This document shows, piece by piece, positions 39,802-48,920 of a stretch of 64,000 nt of DNA. The stretch lies in the IMG/VR virus record IMGVR_UViG_3300032006_000003, positions 1-64,000 of that record; one strand, given 5' to 3'. The stretch comes from a virus. Made by a program: the position numbers and the translations under genes. The notes below the pieces were generated by a model. It saw only the letters and a program-made list of their open reading frames with translations. It did no database searches and was not told the origin of the DNA. Numbering within the stretch: the stretch's first letter is position 1; each line of letters opens with the position of its first letter.

Positions 39802-41493
39802 CTATCCTCTATAGTTACAATAAATGCAAAATTTGCGTTCCGGGACCCAAAATGATGGTCGGCACTCTCCTTCATCACACTTTGGGTTAGGGCAATCCTT
39901 CATTGTTAAATCTGAATTGATTGACCCACTATAATTCATTGGCGGGGAATGTGTCAATAACTCATCTCCATCTTGCTTATCTGTAACTGTAGATTGGACA
40001 TCAAAGTTCATTTCTGCTGCTGGACTCGCATCGCCTGCTATATCATCTGCCCATATTTGAATGTTTCCAACATGGACTACCTGATTCCACGTATGTTCAT
40101 GGGCTGCCTGTAAAGCCATAGCAATCGAAAAGAATGCGTCCCCATGTCCCATCGGAGTTTCAGGTGCTTTTAATTCATTATTTACTGATAAAATTTGTTG
40201 TTTTTGTCGTTCATCTTTTAGGAGACTTACTCTATCTCCATGTACATATTGTTCAAAAATTTGTGCCATTGTGTTCTTTGCTTTTAATGTAAAATGCATA
40301 GGCCACCATGAATGGTCTAATCCTCTATCTTCTAGTTCGCCACGAGTATTATCTATATATCCTTTTGTTAAATCGTAATGTTCCGCTACCTCATTTAAAT
40401 ATTCAATTTGATCAGAGTAACTCCACCCATCTAACCATGATTGGTGTATTTGACGGGCTACCCCATTCTTTACACTAAAAATTACTAAGTGTGATGGGTG
40501 TCGTTTCTTTCCTACATCAAAGCCTGCAAATAACTGTTCATCTCTATCCACTTCATATCCTTTAGAGATAGGATAATTTTTTAAGTTTGCGTCTTCACAT
40601 TTAGTAATATCATCATCTTCAAAATAAGCCTCTGTAGAAAAGTGTGGAATTAACATGAACTCCGAAGCAAATGATTTAGGTCTGGCTCGTTGCTGTTGCA
40701 ATAACCACTCTTCACTATATAGTTCAGGCATTAACACTCTTCTATCGGGGGCAGGGTCTAAAGCTGGAAGTACCCTAGATTTAAACCGATCATCATCTTG
40801 TAGCTTAGAAAGTAAGTCTCCCGGCATCATTGGAGTTCCTAATACAATAACAGGTACTCCTTTCAATGGAATGAATAAACTCTCTGTAAGAAAGTGATCT
40901 TCGACTTTAGTAATCTGTGTAGCATTTAAGGGGTTCTCTGGGTCACGCATTACGTCATCAGCTATTAAAGCCCCATTCACATGCATTCCACGTTTAAATG
41001 AAAATAGTCCTCCATGCATAATCTCAATCGGTTTATTATCTTTCATATACCGAAACGAATAATCAGCCTTTGGATTCCTATTTGTAATCATATCCTTTAA
41101 TAGGGGATTACGATTAACTGTCTTATTAATTTCTGAGATATGATACTGCGCCATTCCATCGCTATACGATAAATAAAGTACTGACATATCTCTAGTAGCC
41201 TGTAAGAGTCTCCAAATACTGAAGGCATGACCTAACACCGTAGATTTAAAATGGAATCTAGGTAGTACAGCTACGTAATTTAAGTCTTCCTGTAAGCATT
41301 GTTCAATATCTTCAGCTACTACTCCTACATGCCAAGCCCTAAAATATTCAGGATGGTCAAATCCTTGTGACCAAATGTCTCTAAGAAACTCCCAAAAGCT
41401 TCCTTTAAATTGTGTACTTCCACCAGAGACTAACCCGTCAGCTAATTGGGAAAATGCATCAGTATAAGTAGTAACAGATTCTTTAGTAGTCAT
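39802..41493 (-). CDS. Terminase large subunit, 563 aa
   Basis: Packages DNA into the prohead. ATPase part: Walker-A-like PRFHFKST (residues 78-85), Walker B ALIADD (175-180), and a LGTPM motif. Nuclease part: FAGFDVGKKRHPSH, then acidic residues. The C-terminal tail carries a four-cysteine zinc ribbon (CPNPKC...CIYC). Coupled by TAATG to the small subunit. Confidence 0.9.
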   Translation of the reverse strand: MTTKESVTTYTDAFSQLADGLVSGGSTQFKGSFWEFLRDIWSQGFDHPEYFRAWHVGVVAEDIEQCLQEDLNYVAVLPRFHFKSTVLGHAFSIWRLLQATRDMSVLYLSYSDGMAQYHISEINKTVNRNPLLKDMITNRNPKADYSFRYMKDNKPIEIMHGGLFSFKRGMHVNGALIADDVMRDPENPLNATQITKVEDHFLTESLFIPLKGVPVIVLGTPMMPGDLLSKLQDDDRFKSRVLPALDPAPDRRVLMPELYSEEWLLQQQRARPKSFASEFMLIPHFSTEAYFEDDDITKCEDANLKNYPISKGYEVDRDEQLFAGFDVGKKRHPSHLVIFSVKNGVARQIHQSWLDGWSYSDQIEYLNEVAEHYDLTKGYIDNTRGELEDRGLDHSWWPMHFTLKAKNTMAQIFEQYVHGDRVSLLKDERQKQQILSVNNELKAPETPMGHGDAFFSIAMALQAAHEHTWNQVVHVGNIQIWADDIAGDASPAAEMNFDVQSTVTDKQDGDELLTHSPPMNYSGSINSDLTMKDCPNPKCDEGECRPSFWVPERKFCIYCNYRG

Positions 41494-41990
41494 TAATTCT
41501 CCTCAGATACCAATCGTCGAAAACGTGTTGCAATACGATCAATAGTTCCTTGATCTGAAACTTCTTCTAAAATTATTGTTAATACTTCTTGTACAAAAGT
41601 CAAATTCATCATCCCTTCCATAATTTTACGTTCACCTTGAATACTTAAATCAGCGGCTCTAACCGCATCTATTGCTCTATCAAAGACTAACCCGTCTAAT
41701 TCATGAGTTGCTTTATGTCGCATAGACTCATAATTAAGTAACTGCTCTTCTTGAATCCGTGTAAAGCGATTCTTTTCAGATTCTTGTACAACATCCATTG
41801 CATCAGTACGGGCTTCATCTCGTTTATCATTCCAATTAAATCGTTTCGCCCACGCATATATTGTAGGCGGTTTTACAGACACATTAAAATCCGTAGACAC
41901 CTTTCGGGCTATATTAGCCGCAGATAAATTCCCTTCTAAATATAGGTCCATTGCTTTCATCTGAACCTCTTGAGGTATTAATTTGGGCAT
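41493..41990 (-). CDS. Terminase small subunit, 165 aa
   Basis: N-terminal helix-turn-helix (LSAANIARKVSTDFNVSVKPPTI...) followed by W-x-D-KRDEA, the usual small-terminase signature, then helices for ring formation. Directly before the large subunit. Recognises the packaging site. Confidence 0.85.
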   Translation of the reverse strand: MPKLIPQEVQMKAMDLYLEGNLSAANIARKVSTDFNVSVKPPTIYAWAKRFNWNDKRDEARTDAMDVVQESEKNRFTRIQEEQLLNYESMRHKATHELDGLVFDRAIDAVRAADLSIQGERKIMEGMMNLTFVQEVLTIILEEVSDQGTIDRIATRFRRLVSEEN

Positions 41991-41993
41991 CTA

Positions 41994-42608
41994 TTACTCT
42001 CCGATAGTGTGGTCTGTACTTCGGTTATTCTTGCTACCTTGTCCACCATAATTAACAATTCTTTCTCGTCCTCCTCCCCATTGGCTAGGAAGTCCATATG
42101 AATAATCATTAGAGTTAACAGTTTGAGAATCTATATTTCCCCCATACGGAGAACCGTCACCCTGTATTAATTTAGAAAAGTCTATATGACCTGTCTTTCC
42201 ATTTTTAGCTGCTGTATAGCAATAAGGAACCATTACTTTATCACCCGTGGCTCCACGAATTGGACGGAACCGTAAAGCAATCTCAGTAGGTCGAGAACAA
42301 ATTCGGTGGAATACTGCTTCTCCAGCGTTTGTTCCTATCGGTTGATAATTAGGATTACCTTGAATTGTTCCCCATGTCTTTTGTAAATCTTTAACTGTAT
42401 CATTCCAAAAACAGTCTTTGAACTCACACCAAACAAGTTTTCCATATTTCTCTTTAATATCTTCTTCAGTTGTTCCTTCAGGAAGCTTATCTTCATATTC
42501 AATTTTATCAGTATACTCATCAGTAAATTGAACTTTAATCTGTCCCTCATTCGTCTTTTTTATTGATCTACTCGGTCGTTGATTTGTATTACCATAACTA
42601 TTTACCAT
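41994..42608 (-). CDS. Hypothetical protein, 204 aa
   Basis: Basic start (RPSRSIKKTNEG), a central W-rich domain with one CEFKDC, and a Gly/Asn-rich tail. Not recognised. Between resolvase and terminase genes. Confidence 0.65.
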   Translation of the reverse strand: MVNSYGNTNQRPSRSIKKTNEGQIKVQFTDEYTDKIEYEDKLPEGTTEEDIKEKYGKLVWCEFKDCFWNDTVKDLQKTWGTIQGNPNYQPIGTNAGEAVFHRICSRPTEIALRFRPIRGATGDKVMVPYCYTAAKNGKTGHIDFSKLIQGDGSPYGGNIDSQTVNSNDYSYGLPSQWGGGRERIVNYGGQGSKNNRSTDHTIGE

Positions 42609-43098
42609 TTAATCTCTCCTTAACTTTCCAAGCTGCTATACAAGTTGCGTCTGCAAAATCTTGTTCGGGAAACTCTTCGCCCCATTTTTCTATTGCATAT
42701 TCCATAATATCTGTCTTCTTTGCATTACCATTACCAATAATTTCTTTTTTCCATTTGCGATTGTCTACAACCTCTACATCAAATCCATTAACGAGACAAG
42801 CAGTACGAACACAGCCAATAACATTGGCAATCTCTACAGTTGTCTTAGGATTTTGAATAAAAATAGCTTGTTCAATTGCTACATAAACCTTTTCATTTTC
42901 TGAACTTCTTATGTATATTTTACTCAAATCATGCCAAAAATTCACCGCAAATTCCATGAATCTTTTTTCAAATGTCTTCTCTTTACTACTCCATTTCTTC
43001 TGAGTAATAAGATTATAATCACCGTCTAAAACAGCGCAATGAATTGCTTTACTAGAGCAATCGAATCCTAAATATGCTGTTTGTTCTTTAGTCGTCAT
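42598..43098 (-). CDS. RuvC-like Holliday junction resolvase, 166 aa
   Basis: RNase H-like fold with acidic residues at the expected places: YLGFDCSSKA (Asp), AIEQAIF (Glu), VDNRKWKKEIIGNG and a C-terminal QDFADATCIA (Asp pair). Likely resolves branched DNA before packaging. Start 43098 overlaps the preceding stop; longer frame rejected. Confidence 0.75.
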   Translation of the reverse strand: MTTKEQTAYLGFDCSSKAIHCAVLDGDYNLITQKKWSSKEKTFEKRFMEFAVNFWHDLSKIYIRSSENEKVYVAIEQAIFIQNPKTTVEIANVIGCVRTACLVNGFDVEVVDNRKWKKEIIGNGNAKKTDIMEYAIEKWGEEFPEQDFADATCIAAWKVKERLNGK

Positions 43099-43279
43099 GA
43101 AACACCTTATGTACCTTTGGATGCTTTGCAACAGCCGCTACTACAAATCCGAATGTGATAGTTGCTATAAATAATATAAATATATTAATCTCAGTATACC
43201 GTCCTAATATTATTAAAAGAGCATCCTCAAAAAAATGTAATATAGAAACAATAACTGTAAATGGTATTAATCCTTTCAT
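43088..43279 (-). CDS. Small two-span membrane protein, 63 aa
   Basis: Two hydrophobic helices (IPFTVIVSILHFF and INIFILFIATITFGFVVAAV), His/Lys-rich end. A holin is one possibility, but it sits among recombination genes. Confidence 0.6.
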   Translation of the reverse strand: MKGLIPFTVIVSILHFFEDALLIILGRYTEINIFILFIATITFGFVVAAVAKHPKVHKVFHDD

Positions 43280-43798
43280 TTACATCCCCCTATGTGTATT
43301 ATCCATACGGATAGTGACTACTCTAGAGACTGTATTATACGCTGTAGTGTATGTATTTAATAGACCCGTTATACGAGTTTCAACAGCTTCTTGTTCAATA
43401 ATCTCTCGTTTTAATTCTTTAAGAGAATCATATTTATCCATTACAGCCCCTCGAACTTCTTCTCGTGTCAATTTCTTTTTTCCTGCCTCCTCTCGTTCAT
43501 CAGCAACTCGACTAACGGCAGTTGCATATCCCTCCTCAAAGGCTGCAATTAAAGCATTTTTCTTAGCTTGTGCGTCAGATATTTGACTTTCAAGATAGGC
43601 TTTATACCCCCCGTACACAACTAAAAATTCTTCTAATTCTTTATTAGTTGAATTCATCAAATCTGAGAATTCTAAATGTTCTCGATCTTCTAAATTAACC
43701 CCCAAGGTTGGAACCATTAAAGAATCTACATATCTAGATGCAGACCCTAACGCTTTCATTGGGGACCAGCTAGAGTCACGTCTTTGCATTGACACCAT
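43280..43798 (-). CDS. Hypothetical coiled-coil protein, 172 aa
   Basis: GGAGGTAATAG before ATG 43798. Coiled coil over much of its length (KELEEFLVVYGGYKAYLE, KELKREIIEQEAVET). Between nuclease and resolvase, so probably a recombination accessory; not recognised. Confidence 0.6.
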   Translation of the reverse strand: MVSMQRRDSSWSPMKALGSASRYVDSLMVPTLGVNLEDREHLEFSDLMNSTNKELEEFLVVYGGYKAYLESQISDAQAKKNALIAAFEEGYATAVSRVADEREEAGKKKLTREEVRGAVMDKYDSLKELKREIIEQEAVETRITGLLNTYTTAYNTVSRVVTIRMDNTHRGM

Positions 43799-44421
43799 CT
43801 ATTACCTCCACATTTACTTGGTACTTCAATCATTTCCATAATACGTAAACACCGATCTGTAATCTCTTTCCATTTCACCGGGTCACGCTGTAATTCAAAC
43901 GCCTTTAGTTGTTGATCATTCTTATTCTCATATAATACCACACCATGATCCATTGGTAATAGATTTAAATAAATCTGTAATTGAATCTCATGTTCTGGTT
44001 TTGGGGCATTTTTAAGTGCATTAAAGCCCCTTGAATTAATTGACTTTAACTCCAAAGCTATCTCTTCATACTTCTCGTGAGCCAATATAAAGTCTACCCG
44101 CCCTGAAATAACAGGATACTCCAACTTAACTCGTAGTTCACGAGAAATTAATATATCTAAATTTGCAAAATAGTCCTCCATTCGTTCTTCCAAATAAGAC
44201 CCATTATCAAAAATACGTTGTAGTTTTGCGTCTAACGGTCGTTCTTTAATAAAACCATTATAAGCTAAATACAAATATCTATCGCAAGTATTTCCTAAAG
44301 CAGAAGGATAAAACTTTCCTGCTTCCATTGGACTAAACTCTCCTGTTAGATATTTATCCAACTCTTTTAAAAGCCATTTATCTTGTGGGAAGGTCACTCC
44401 AATTTGCTTAATGCCTGCCAT
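43756..44421 (-). CDS. PD-(D/E)XK nuclease, Cas4/RecB-exonuclease-like, 221 aa
   Basis: GRVDFIL (Asp), ALELKSIN (E-x-K) and IQLQIYL match the RecB/Cas4-type core. The C-terminus has two to three cysteines (KCGGNRWCQCKD) that could complete a Fe-S or zinc site with the upstream Cys of NTCDRY, as in Cas4. Likely an exonuclease working with the RecA-like protein. Confidence 0.75.
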   Translation of the reverse strand: MAGIKQIGVTFPQDKWLLKELDKYLTGEFSPMEAGKFYPSALGNTCDRYLYLAYNGFIKERPLDAKLQRIFDNGSYLEERMEDYFANLDILISRELRVKLEYPVISGRVDFILAHEKYEEIALELKSINSRGFNALKNAPKPEHEIQLQIYLNLLPMDHGVVLYENKNDQQLKAFELQRDPVKWKEITDRCLRIMEMIEVPSKCGGNRWCQCKDVTLAGPQ

Positions 44422-44717
44422 AATGTCTCCTTTATATCTTTATATCCTACCTCTTTAATATGTAAAACATGTTGTACCATAGGTAATTCCATTAAGTCCA
44501 TATCTCTTTTAATATCTCGTTTTTTATAATGTCCGTATATACCATCTGCTTCAATAATCATGTTGATCTCAGGAATCCAGAAATCAACGACATACCGCAT
44601 AAGAAAATGCTGTGTATCATATCGTAACCCAAACTCATCCAATATCTTTTCAATAATTTTCTCCTGTGGGGTATTATCTTTAGGCGGTAAATTCATTTTG
44701 TAATTTTGTATAGGCAT
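44394..44717 (-). CDS. DUF559/VSR-like PD-(D/E)XK nuclease, 107 aa
   Basis: YVVDFWIPE, IIEADGIYGH and a later RDMDLM helix follow the Vsr/DUF559 pattern (D, E-x-D-G-x-x-H). A compact single-domain nuclease. Overlaps the recombinase end by 38 bases. Confidence 0.75.
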   Translation of the reverse strand: MPIQNYKMNLPPKDNTPQEKIIEKILDEFGLRYDTQHFLMRYVVDFWIPEINMIIEADGIYGHYKKRDIKRDMDLMELPMVQHVLHIKEVGYKDIKETLWQALSKLE

Positions 44718-45621
44718 CTGTATTAGTTAAAAAGAATTCTTTAATCCCATTCATTCCCATTGCCTTTTCTTCTCCATAAGTATACCACGGCCCCGCTTGT
44801 GTAATTAATTTTCGTGCTAATCCTTCTCTAATATAGCTTTCCAATATGTCAATACCGCCTTCCACACGGAAGGGTACGACCGCAGATTTCCAGTTTTCCC
44901 CTCCCACTTTACTCTTTCTAAGGCGTACTTCCATGTCAAATCCCACATTATCATTTCCCTCCTTAATCCAACCATTACGACGTACCTGTAATAGAAAATG
45001 AGCGAAGAACCCTTGTGCTAATCCTCCGGGCATATTATCTAATGCTACAGGTCCCATACTTGATCGAACTTGATTAATAGCAATAAATGCTGATCCATGT
45101 TTTAAATTAGGTAATAGTCTTGGTAAAGAACTGTTTACAAATCGTGCTTGCCATGCAATTGGACTATATGAAAAATCTTCATCATGAATAGCTGTTGGAA
45201 CAATTCCTGCAATACTATCTAAAACAATTAAATCCACTCCAGCCTGCATGAGTTCCCTAACTGTGTCCATTGCTTCTTCCCCATTCGTGGGTTGGGCTAC
45301 CATAACATTACTGCTATCTACTCCACATTTCTCTACCCATGCTGCATCCCATGACAATTCAGTATCAATCCATGCTGCGATTCCCCCCTCTCGTTGAACA
45401 CTAACAACTGCTTGAGAGGCTAAATAAGACTTCCCTACGTTAGTTGGTCCGTATACAAGAGTCATTCTTTTCTTAGGTATACCACCACCAGTAAGAGTAT
45501 CAAGAGCAGGAATCCCGAAAGCGATACGTCCATAGGAAAAATCATCGCTATCACCTCGCAGTAAATTTAACGATTTTGATTTTAATAAACTTTCAATTGC
45601 TTCATCCGCAGTCTTCTTCAT
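44680..45621 (-). CDS. RecA-like recombinase, 313 aa
   Basis: Walker A GPTNVGKS (58-65), Walker B LIVLDSIAG, and NQVRSSMGP, where RecA has its L2 region; the order is that of RecA/UvsX. Forms filaments on ssDNA for strand exchange. Length is near that of short RecA proteins. GGAGGC site. Confidence 0.85.
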   Translation of the reverse strand: MKKTADEAIESLLKSKSLNLLRGDSDDFSYGRIAFGIPALDTLTGGGIPKKRMTLVYGPTNVGKSYLASQAVVSVQREGGIAAWIDTELSWDAAWVEKCGVDSSNVMVAQPTNGEEAMDTVRELMQAGVDLIVLDSIAGIVPTAIHDEDFSYSPIAWQARFVNSSLPRLLPNLKHGSAFIAINQVRSSMGPVALDNMPGGLAQGFFAHFLLQVRRNGWIKEGNDNVGFDMEVRLRKSKVGGENWKSAVVPFRVEGGIDILESYIREGLARKLITQAGPWYTYGEEKAMGMNGIKEFFLTNTDAYTKLQNEFTA

Positions 45622-45869
45622 TCTCGTTGCCTCCTATGTACTGCTTCTGCCCATGCAAAATAAACAGCACAACATTGAATAATTTCTTCATACATGTGGA
45701 TATCATCTTGTTCCCAAATTGCTCTAGCTACTTCACCATTCTCTTCTGTAGCAATTACATTCCAATATTCATCAGAATGGGCTTTTTGATCTCCATACAT
45801 GGAATCTTGTCTTTCTCGTTCTTTTAAAACATCTTCTAATACTATTGCTCTCGCCACTTCATTTTCCAT
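45618..45869 (-). CDS. MazG-like nucleotide pyrophosphohydrolase-related protein, 83 aa
   Basis: VLKERERQDSMYGDQ, then EENGEVARAIWE, and YEEIIQCCAVYFAWAEA match a short MazG-like family (E-E-x-G-E-V). Catalytic acidic residues look present. AGGAGG precedes ATG 45869, chosen over ATG 45887. Confidence 0.7.
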   Translation of the reverse strand: MENEVARAIVLEDVLKERERQDSMYGDQKAHSDEYWNVIATEENGEVARAIWEQDDIHMYEEIIQCCAVYFAWAEAVHRRQRE

Positions 45870-45870
45870 A

Positions 45871-46092
45871 TTATCCTCCTGACTCATCTAGCATCTCATC
45901 TATATCATGATCAACTCTCTCTTTTATAAATGTCCAGACCTGATCAGCAGCTTCTTTAGACTCCTCTAATTGCTGTTGAATAGGTAACTCGGTATCAATC
46001 TGATCGACGGATAAATCTATACGACCATACTGATTAGTTTGTAAATCTCCTACTCTAAATGTAAATCCTAAATGCATACTAACTTTTGGCAT
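45871..46092 (-). CDS. Hypothetical protein, 73 aa
   Basis: GGAGGAA site. Beta-rich then acidic helix. Not recognised. Confidence 0.6.
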   Translation of the reverse strand: MPKVSMHLGFTFRVGDLQTNQYGRIDLSVDQIDTELPIQQQLEESKEAADQVWTFIKERVDHDIDEMLDESGG

Positions 46093-46223
46093 TCTTTCCT
46101 CCTACTATTTGACTTATGAGGGCTTTCAGGCTTATCCCTCTAGCAAGGCTTACCACGTCTGGTTATATCCAGTTTTTGAACCTCCTAGGCAATCGCCTAA
46201 ACCTACCCACGTACCTTGTCTAA
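46093..46223 (-). other. Non-coding structured spacer before the polymerase
   Basis: No gene seen. Several short stems on the minus strand: GGCGATTGCC, CTGG-atataa-CCAG, and GAGGG...CCCTC enclosing TGAAAG and followed by ATAAG. The last resembles a hairpin at 12560-12580. No T-run, so not a simple terminator; could be a small RNA element. Confidence 0.4.
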
Positions 46224-48194
46224 TTATTCCCAATCTATAAAATCCTCCATTCTTGTTTTAAAATGTCCATTGGACAATGCCTTATCTAAATCTACTTTGG
46301 TTGCCCACGATGGATCACATAATTCCATATCCACTTGGAGTGGTATGTTCAAACTATTTGTAATCATAACATCTTTAATCTGATCTGGCAAGGTTCTAAT
46401 GTCGTCTTTATGTATTTCACATATCACTTCGTCATGTACCTGTAATAATAAATGACTTTTAGTATCTTGTAATAACTTATGTACTTCAATTAAGCGTTCA
46501 TTTAATATATCAGCACTAGTTCCTTGAACTAAGTAGTTAACTCCTTTATACCCTAAATCGGCAGGAATCTTATATATCCGACCATATCTATTCTTAATCC
46601 ATCCCCGTGTCTCTACAGTTTGAACTACGGAATCAAAGAACGGCTTAGACCCCTTTAGCCCTGCGAAATAGCGTTTTTTATATTGCCCCGCCTCTTTAGG
46701 ACTAGTTCCTAATTGAATCGCTAATTTCTTATTACCGATACCATAAATAGTTCCGAAGGTTATGGCCTTTGCCATCTGTCTATAGAACTTAAAATCATCT
46801 TTATCTTCATCTGTATTAAACGCAAGCTTTGCTGCTTCCCCATGAAAGTCTACATCTGTTCGATTTAATAATGTATTGATCTCTTCATTTTGTAAATAAC
46901 TTAGAAAGACTCTTACTTCCATCTGTGAGTAATCAAAACCTACCAAATAATAATCAGGGCGAGGTCTAAATAATCTACGGATTGCAATTTGATAATCTAT
47001 AGACTCGTCAAAGGATTCATCTCCTATAAAAGCCCATGTATCAATTACTTCGGGACTTAGATTAGCGGTTCCTGAATCTCCTTTCGCTGCTAAAATTGCA
47101 TTAACCCTCTGCGCCACTTCTTCTCTATCTTCATCTGATAAATCTAAATCTGCTAACTTAAAATGATTACGAGGTATGTTCTGTAGGTTTGGTTCCCTAG
47201 AAGATAGTCTTCCTGTAACCGTTCCCCAATTACAGAAACCTGTATGTAATTCTGTTACCTCTTTATTAGGTTCAAGATAGGTAGAACGTAATTTTTCTAA
47301 TGTTCTATACTGTCGTATATATCCTGCAACAGGATGATTTAATCTGACTAAAGCTGCTTCACTCCATGACTGCGCCCCTTTAGGAGTTAATACAGGAGAA
47401 TATATACCGTGAGAATTTAATATCTCCCCCATTTGCTTTGTACTATTAATATTAAACTCGCCAACCAAAGAATGAATCTTTGTTTGTAAATAGTCTTTAC
47501 GCTTTTCAATCTTTTGCATCGCCGTATCAACATACTCTGTATCAATTTGAATCCCTCTATGTTCCATTTTAAAGAGAGCATAAGTTAATTCAATCTCTAA
47601 CTCTAATATCTCTTCTTGATTTGATTTCTTTATTATTCCTAATGCATCATGATATAACTTCCGTGTCCAATAGACATCTTTCTCACAATACGGTCCTAAT
47701 ATATCGGGAGGGGCTAAAGAAAAATCTTTATTCCATTTATTACTACGTAACTGTTTTTTGGTATCTATATCATACTGAGCGTCCGACTCTCCATACCGCC
47801 GTTTTATCGTCTGAGTCAGTCCTAAATCTTTAACTGAAGCTGACTCGATTAGACGTACCATTACAATTACATCCACTAATCTACTCTCTAAGGTGTTTAA
47901 CCCCTCCTTCTCTAAAAAATGTAAATCGAATTTAATGTTATATCCGATTAGAGTCGAACAACCACTCAGTATGGTCATTAAATTGTTTATTGTTTCGGGA
48001 GGAAGATTGCTTCCCTGTTGATGCCTAAAGGGGAAATAGTATGTGTCCCCATTCAATCCTGCTACACCAACCCCACAAATTTGATTCATGCCAAACGCAT
48101 CTAACCCATTTGTTTCTACATCCACAATTAAGGTGTCTTGTATTTTTAATATTTGCTCAACTTCATTATATTGAGCAAGTGTTTCGACAAGCAT
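46224..48194 (-). CDS. polA: DNA polymerase family A with 3'-5' exonuclease domain, 656 aa
   Basis: Exonuclease motifs: DVETN (D25, E27), NIKFDLHFL, YCEKDVYW. Polymerase motifs: TVTGRLSSREPNLQNIPR, motif A DYSQMEVR (D421), motif B RQMAKAITFGTIYG (R472, K476, F480), motif C QVHDEV. Phe at the O-helix position matches E. coli Pol I Phe762. About 55 residues between LQNIPR and motif A are an insertion compared with Pol I. Replicates the phage genome. Confidence 0.9.
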   Translation of the reverse strand: MLVETLAQYNEVEQILKIQDTLIVDVETNGLDAFGMNQICGVGVAGLNGDTYYFPFRHQQGSNLPPETINNLMTILSGCSTLIGYNIKFDLHFLEKEGLNTLESRLVDVIVMVRLIESASVKDLGLTQTIKRRYGESDAQYDIDTKKQLRSNKWNKDFSLAPPDILGPYCEKDVYWTRKLYHDALGIIKKSNQEEILELEIELTYALFKMEHRGIQIDTEYVDTAMQKIEKRKDYLQTKIHSLVGEFNINSTKQMGEILNSHGIYSPVLTPKGAQSWSEAALVRLNHPVAGYIRQYRTLEKLRSTYLEPNKEVTELHTGFCNWGTVTGRLSSREPNLQNIPRNHFKLADLDLSDEDREEVAQRVNAILAAKGDSGTANLSPEVIDTWAFIGDESFDESIDYQIAIRRLFRPRPDYYLVGFDYSQMEVRVFLSYLQNEEINTLLNRTDVDFHGEAAKLAFNTDEDKDDFKFYRQMAKAITFGTIYGIGNKKLAIQLGTSPKEAGQYKKRYFAGLKGSKPFFDSVVQTVETRGWIKNRYGRIYKIPADLGYKGVNYLVQGTSADILNERLIEVHKLLQDTKSHLLLQVHDEVICEIHKDDIRTLPDQIKDVMITNSLNIPLQVDMELCDPSWATKVDLDKALSNGHFKTRMEDFIDWE

Positions 48195-48209
48195 CTCCCC
48201 TCCCGAACT

Positions 48210-48908
48210 TTAAAATAAATCGTCGCTTTCGGCATCAACTTTCACTACATCACCTGTCCCATTTTGAGACTCTTCATTTCCTCCGCCATAACGACTAAGG
48301 AAATATTCTCGAATAGTAGGAAGGTCTGTAACATCTTCCGACCTATCATCAGGAACATCAGTATCTCGTGCTGTTGCTGCTATAGTATATGACGTATCGT
48401 ACATACCTGTACCAGTTCTTTTTACTCGAATGACACCCTTATTTAGAGTTCCCCAATCGTGGTAAATATCTACTAACTGGTTCCAAATATAATCACTTCG
48501 TCCAAAGGTTAATGTAATCACCCTAAAGTCATTAACTTCTTCTTTGAAAAGTTTTCTCCCACCGGGACCTGTAACTTCAATACAATCGTCTGTTCGTTTA
48601 TCTGGATGAACAATCTCATGTACATATCCCCAAAAGGCAAATTTGTGTGAAGGTCTGTAAGTATCTGGAACCATACTAGTATCCACATCCTTATCAGACA
48701 GGAGATTTATCCAACGTCCACCTGACTGATAGGTATATAAATATAGTTCATCAAGTAAATTATCGCCCTCATCACCTGTGGCTACAGGGGTAATAAATGC
48801 CTGATCTCCATCCTTAAACCAAATCTCTCGTCGTGGAGGTTGTGAATCTTGTCTGGTCTGTGACCATGTTTCTACTCTTGTCGCTGCTATTTTACTTATA
48901 CCGCCCAT
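48210..48908 (-). CDS. Putative single-stranded DNA-binding protein, 232 aa
   Basis: Between primase and polymerase. Beta-rich core with many aromatics and an acidic tail ending DDLF, like phage SSBs. The start (REIWFKDGDQAFITPV) resembles the entry strand of gp32/gp2.5-like proteins. No family match can be claimed. Confidence 0.55.
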   Translation of the reverse strand: MGGISKIAATRVETWSQTRQDSQPPRREIWFKDGDQAFITPVATGDEGDNLLDELYLYTYQSGGRWINLLSDKDVDTSMVPDTYRPSHKFAFWGYVHEIVHPDKRTDDCIEVTGPGGRKLFKEEVNDFRVITLTFGRSDYIWNQLVDIYHDWGTLNKGVIRVKRTGTGMYDTSYTIAATARDTDVPDDRSEDVTDLPTIREYFLSRYGGGNEESQNGTGDVVKVDAESDDLF

Positions 48909-48920
48909 TTAATTTTCCTC

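Noticed and set aside
46093-46223. tRNA gene in the spacer before the polymerase
   Set aside because: No cloverleaf with proper arms or TTC loop could be drawn.
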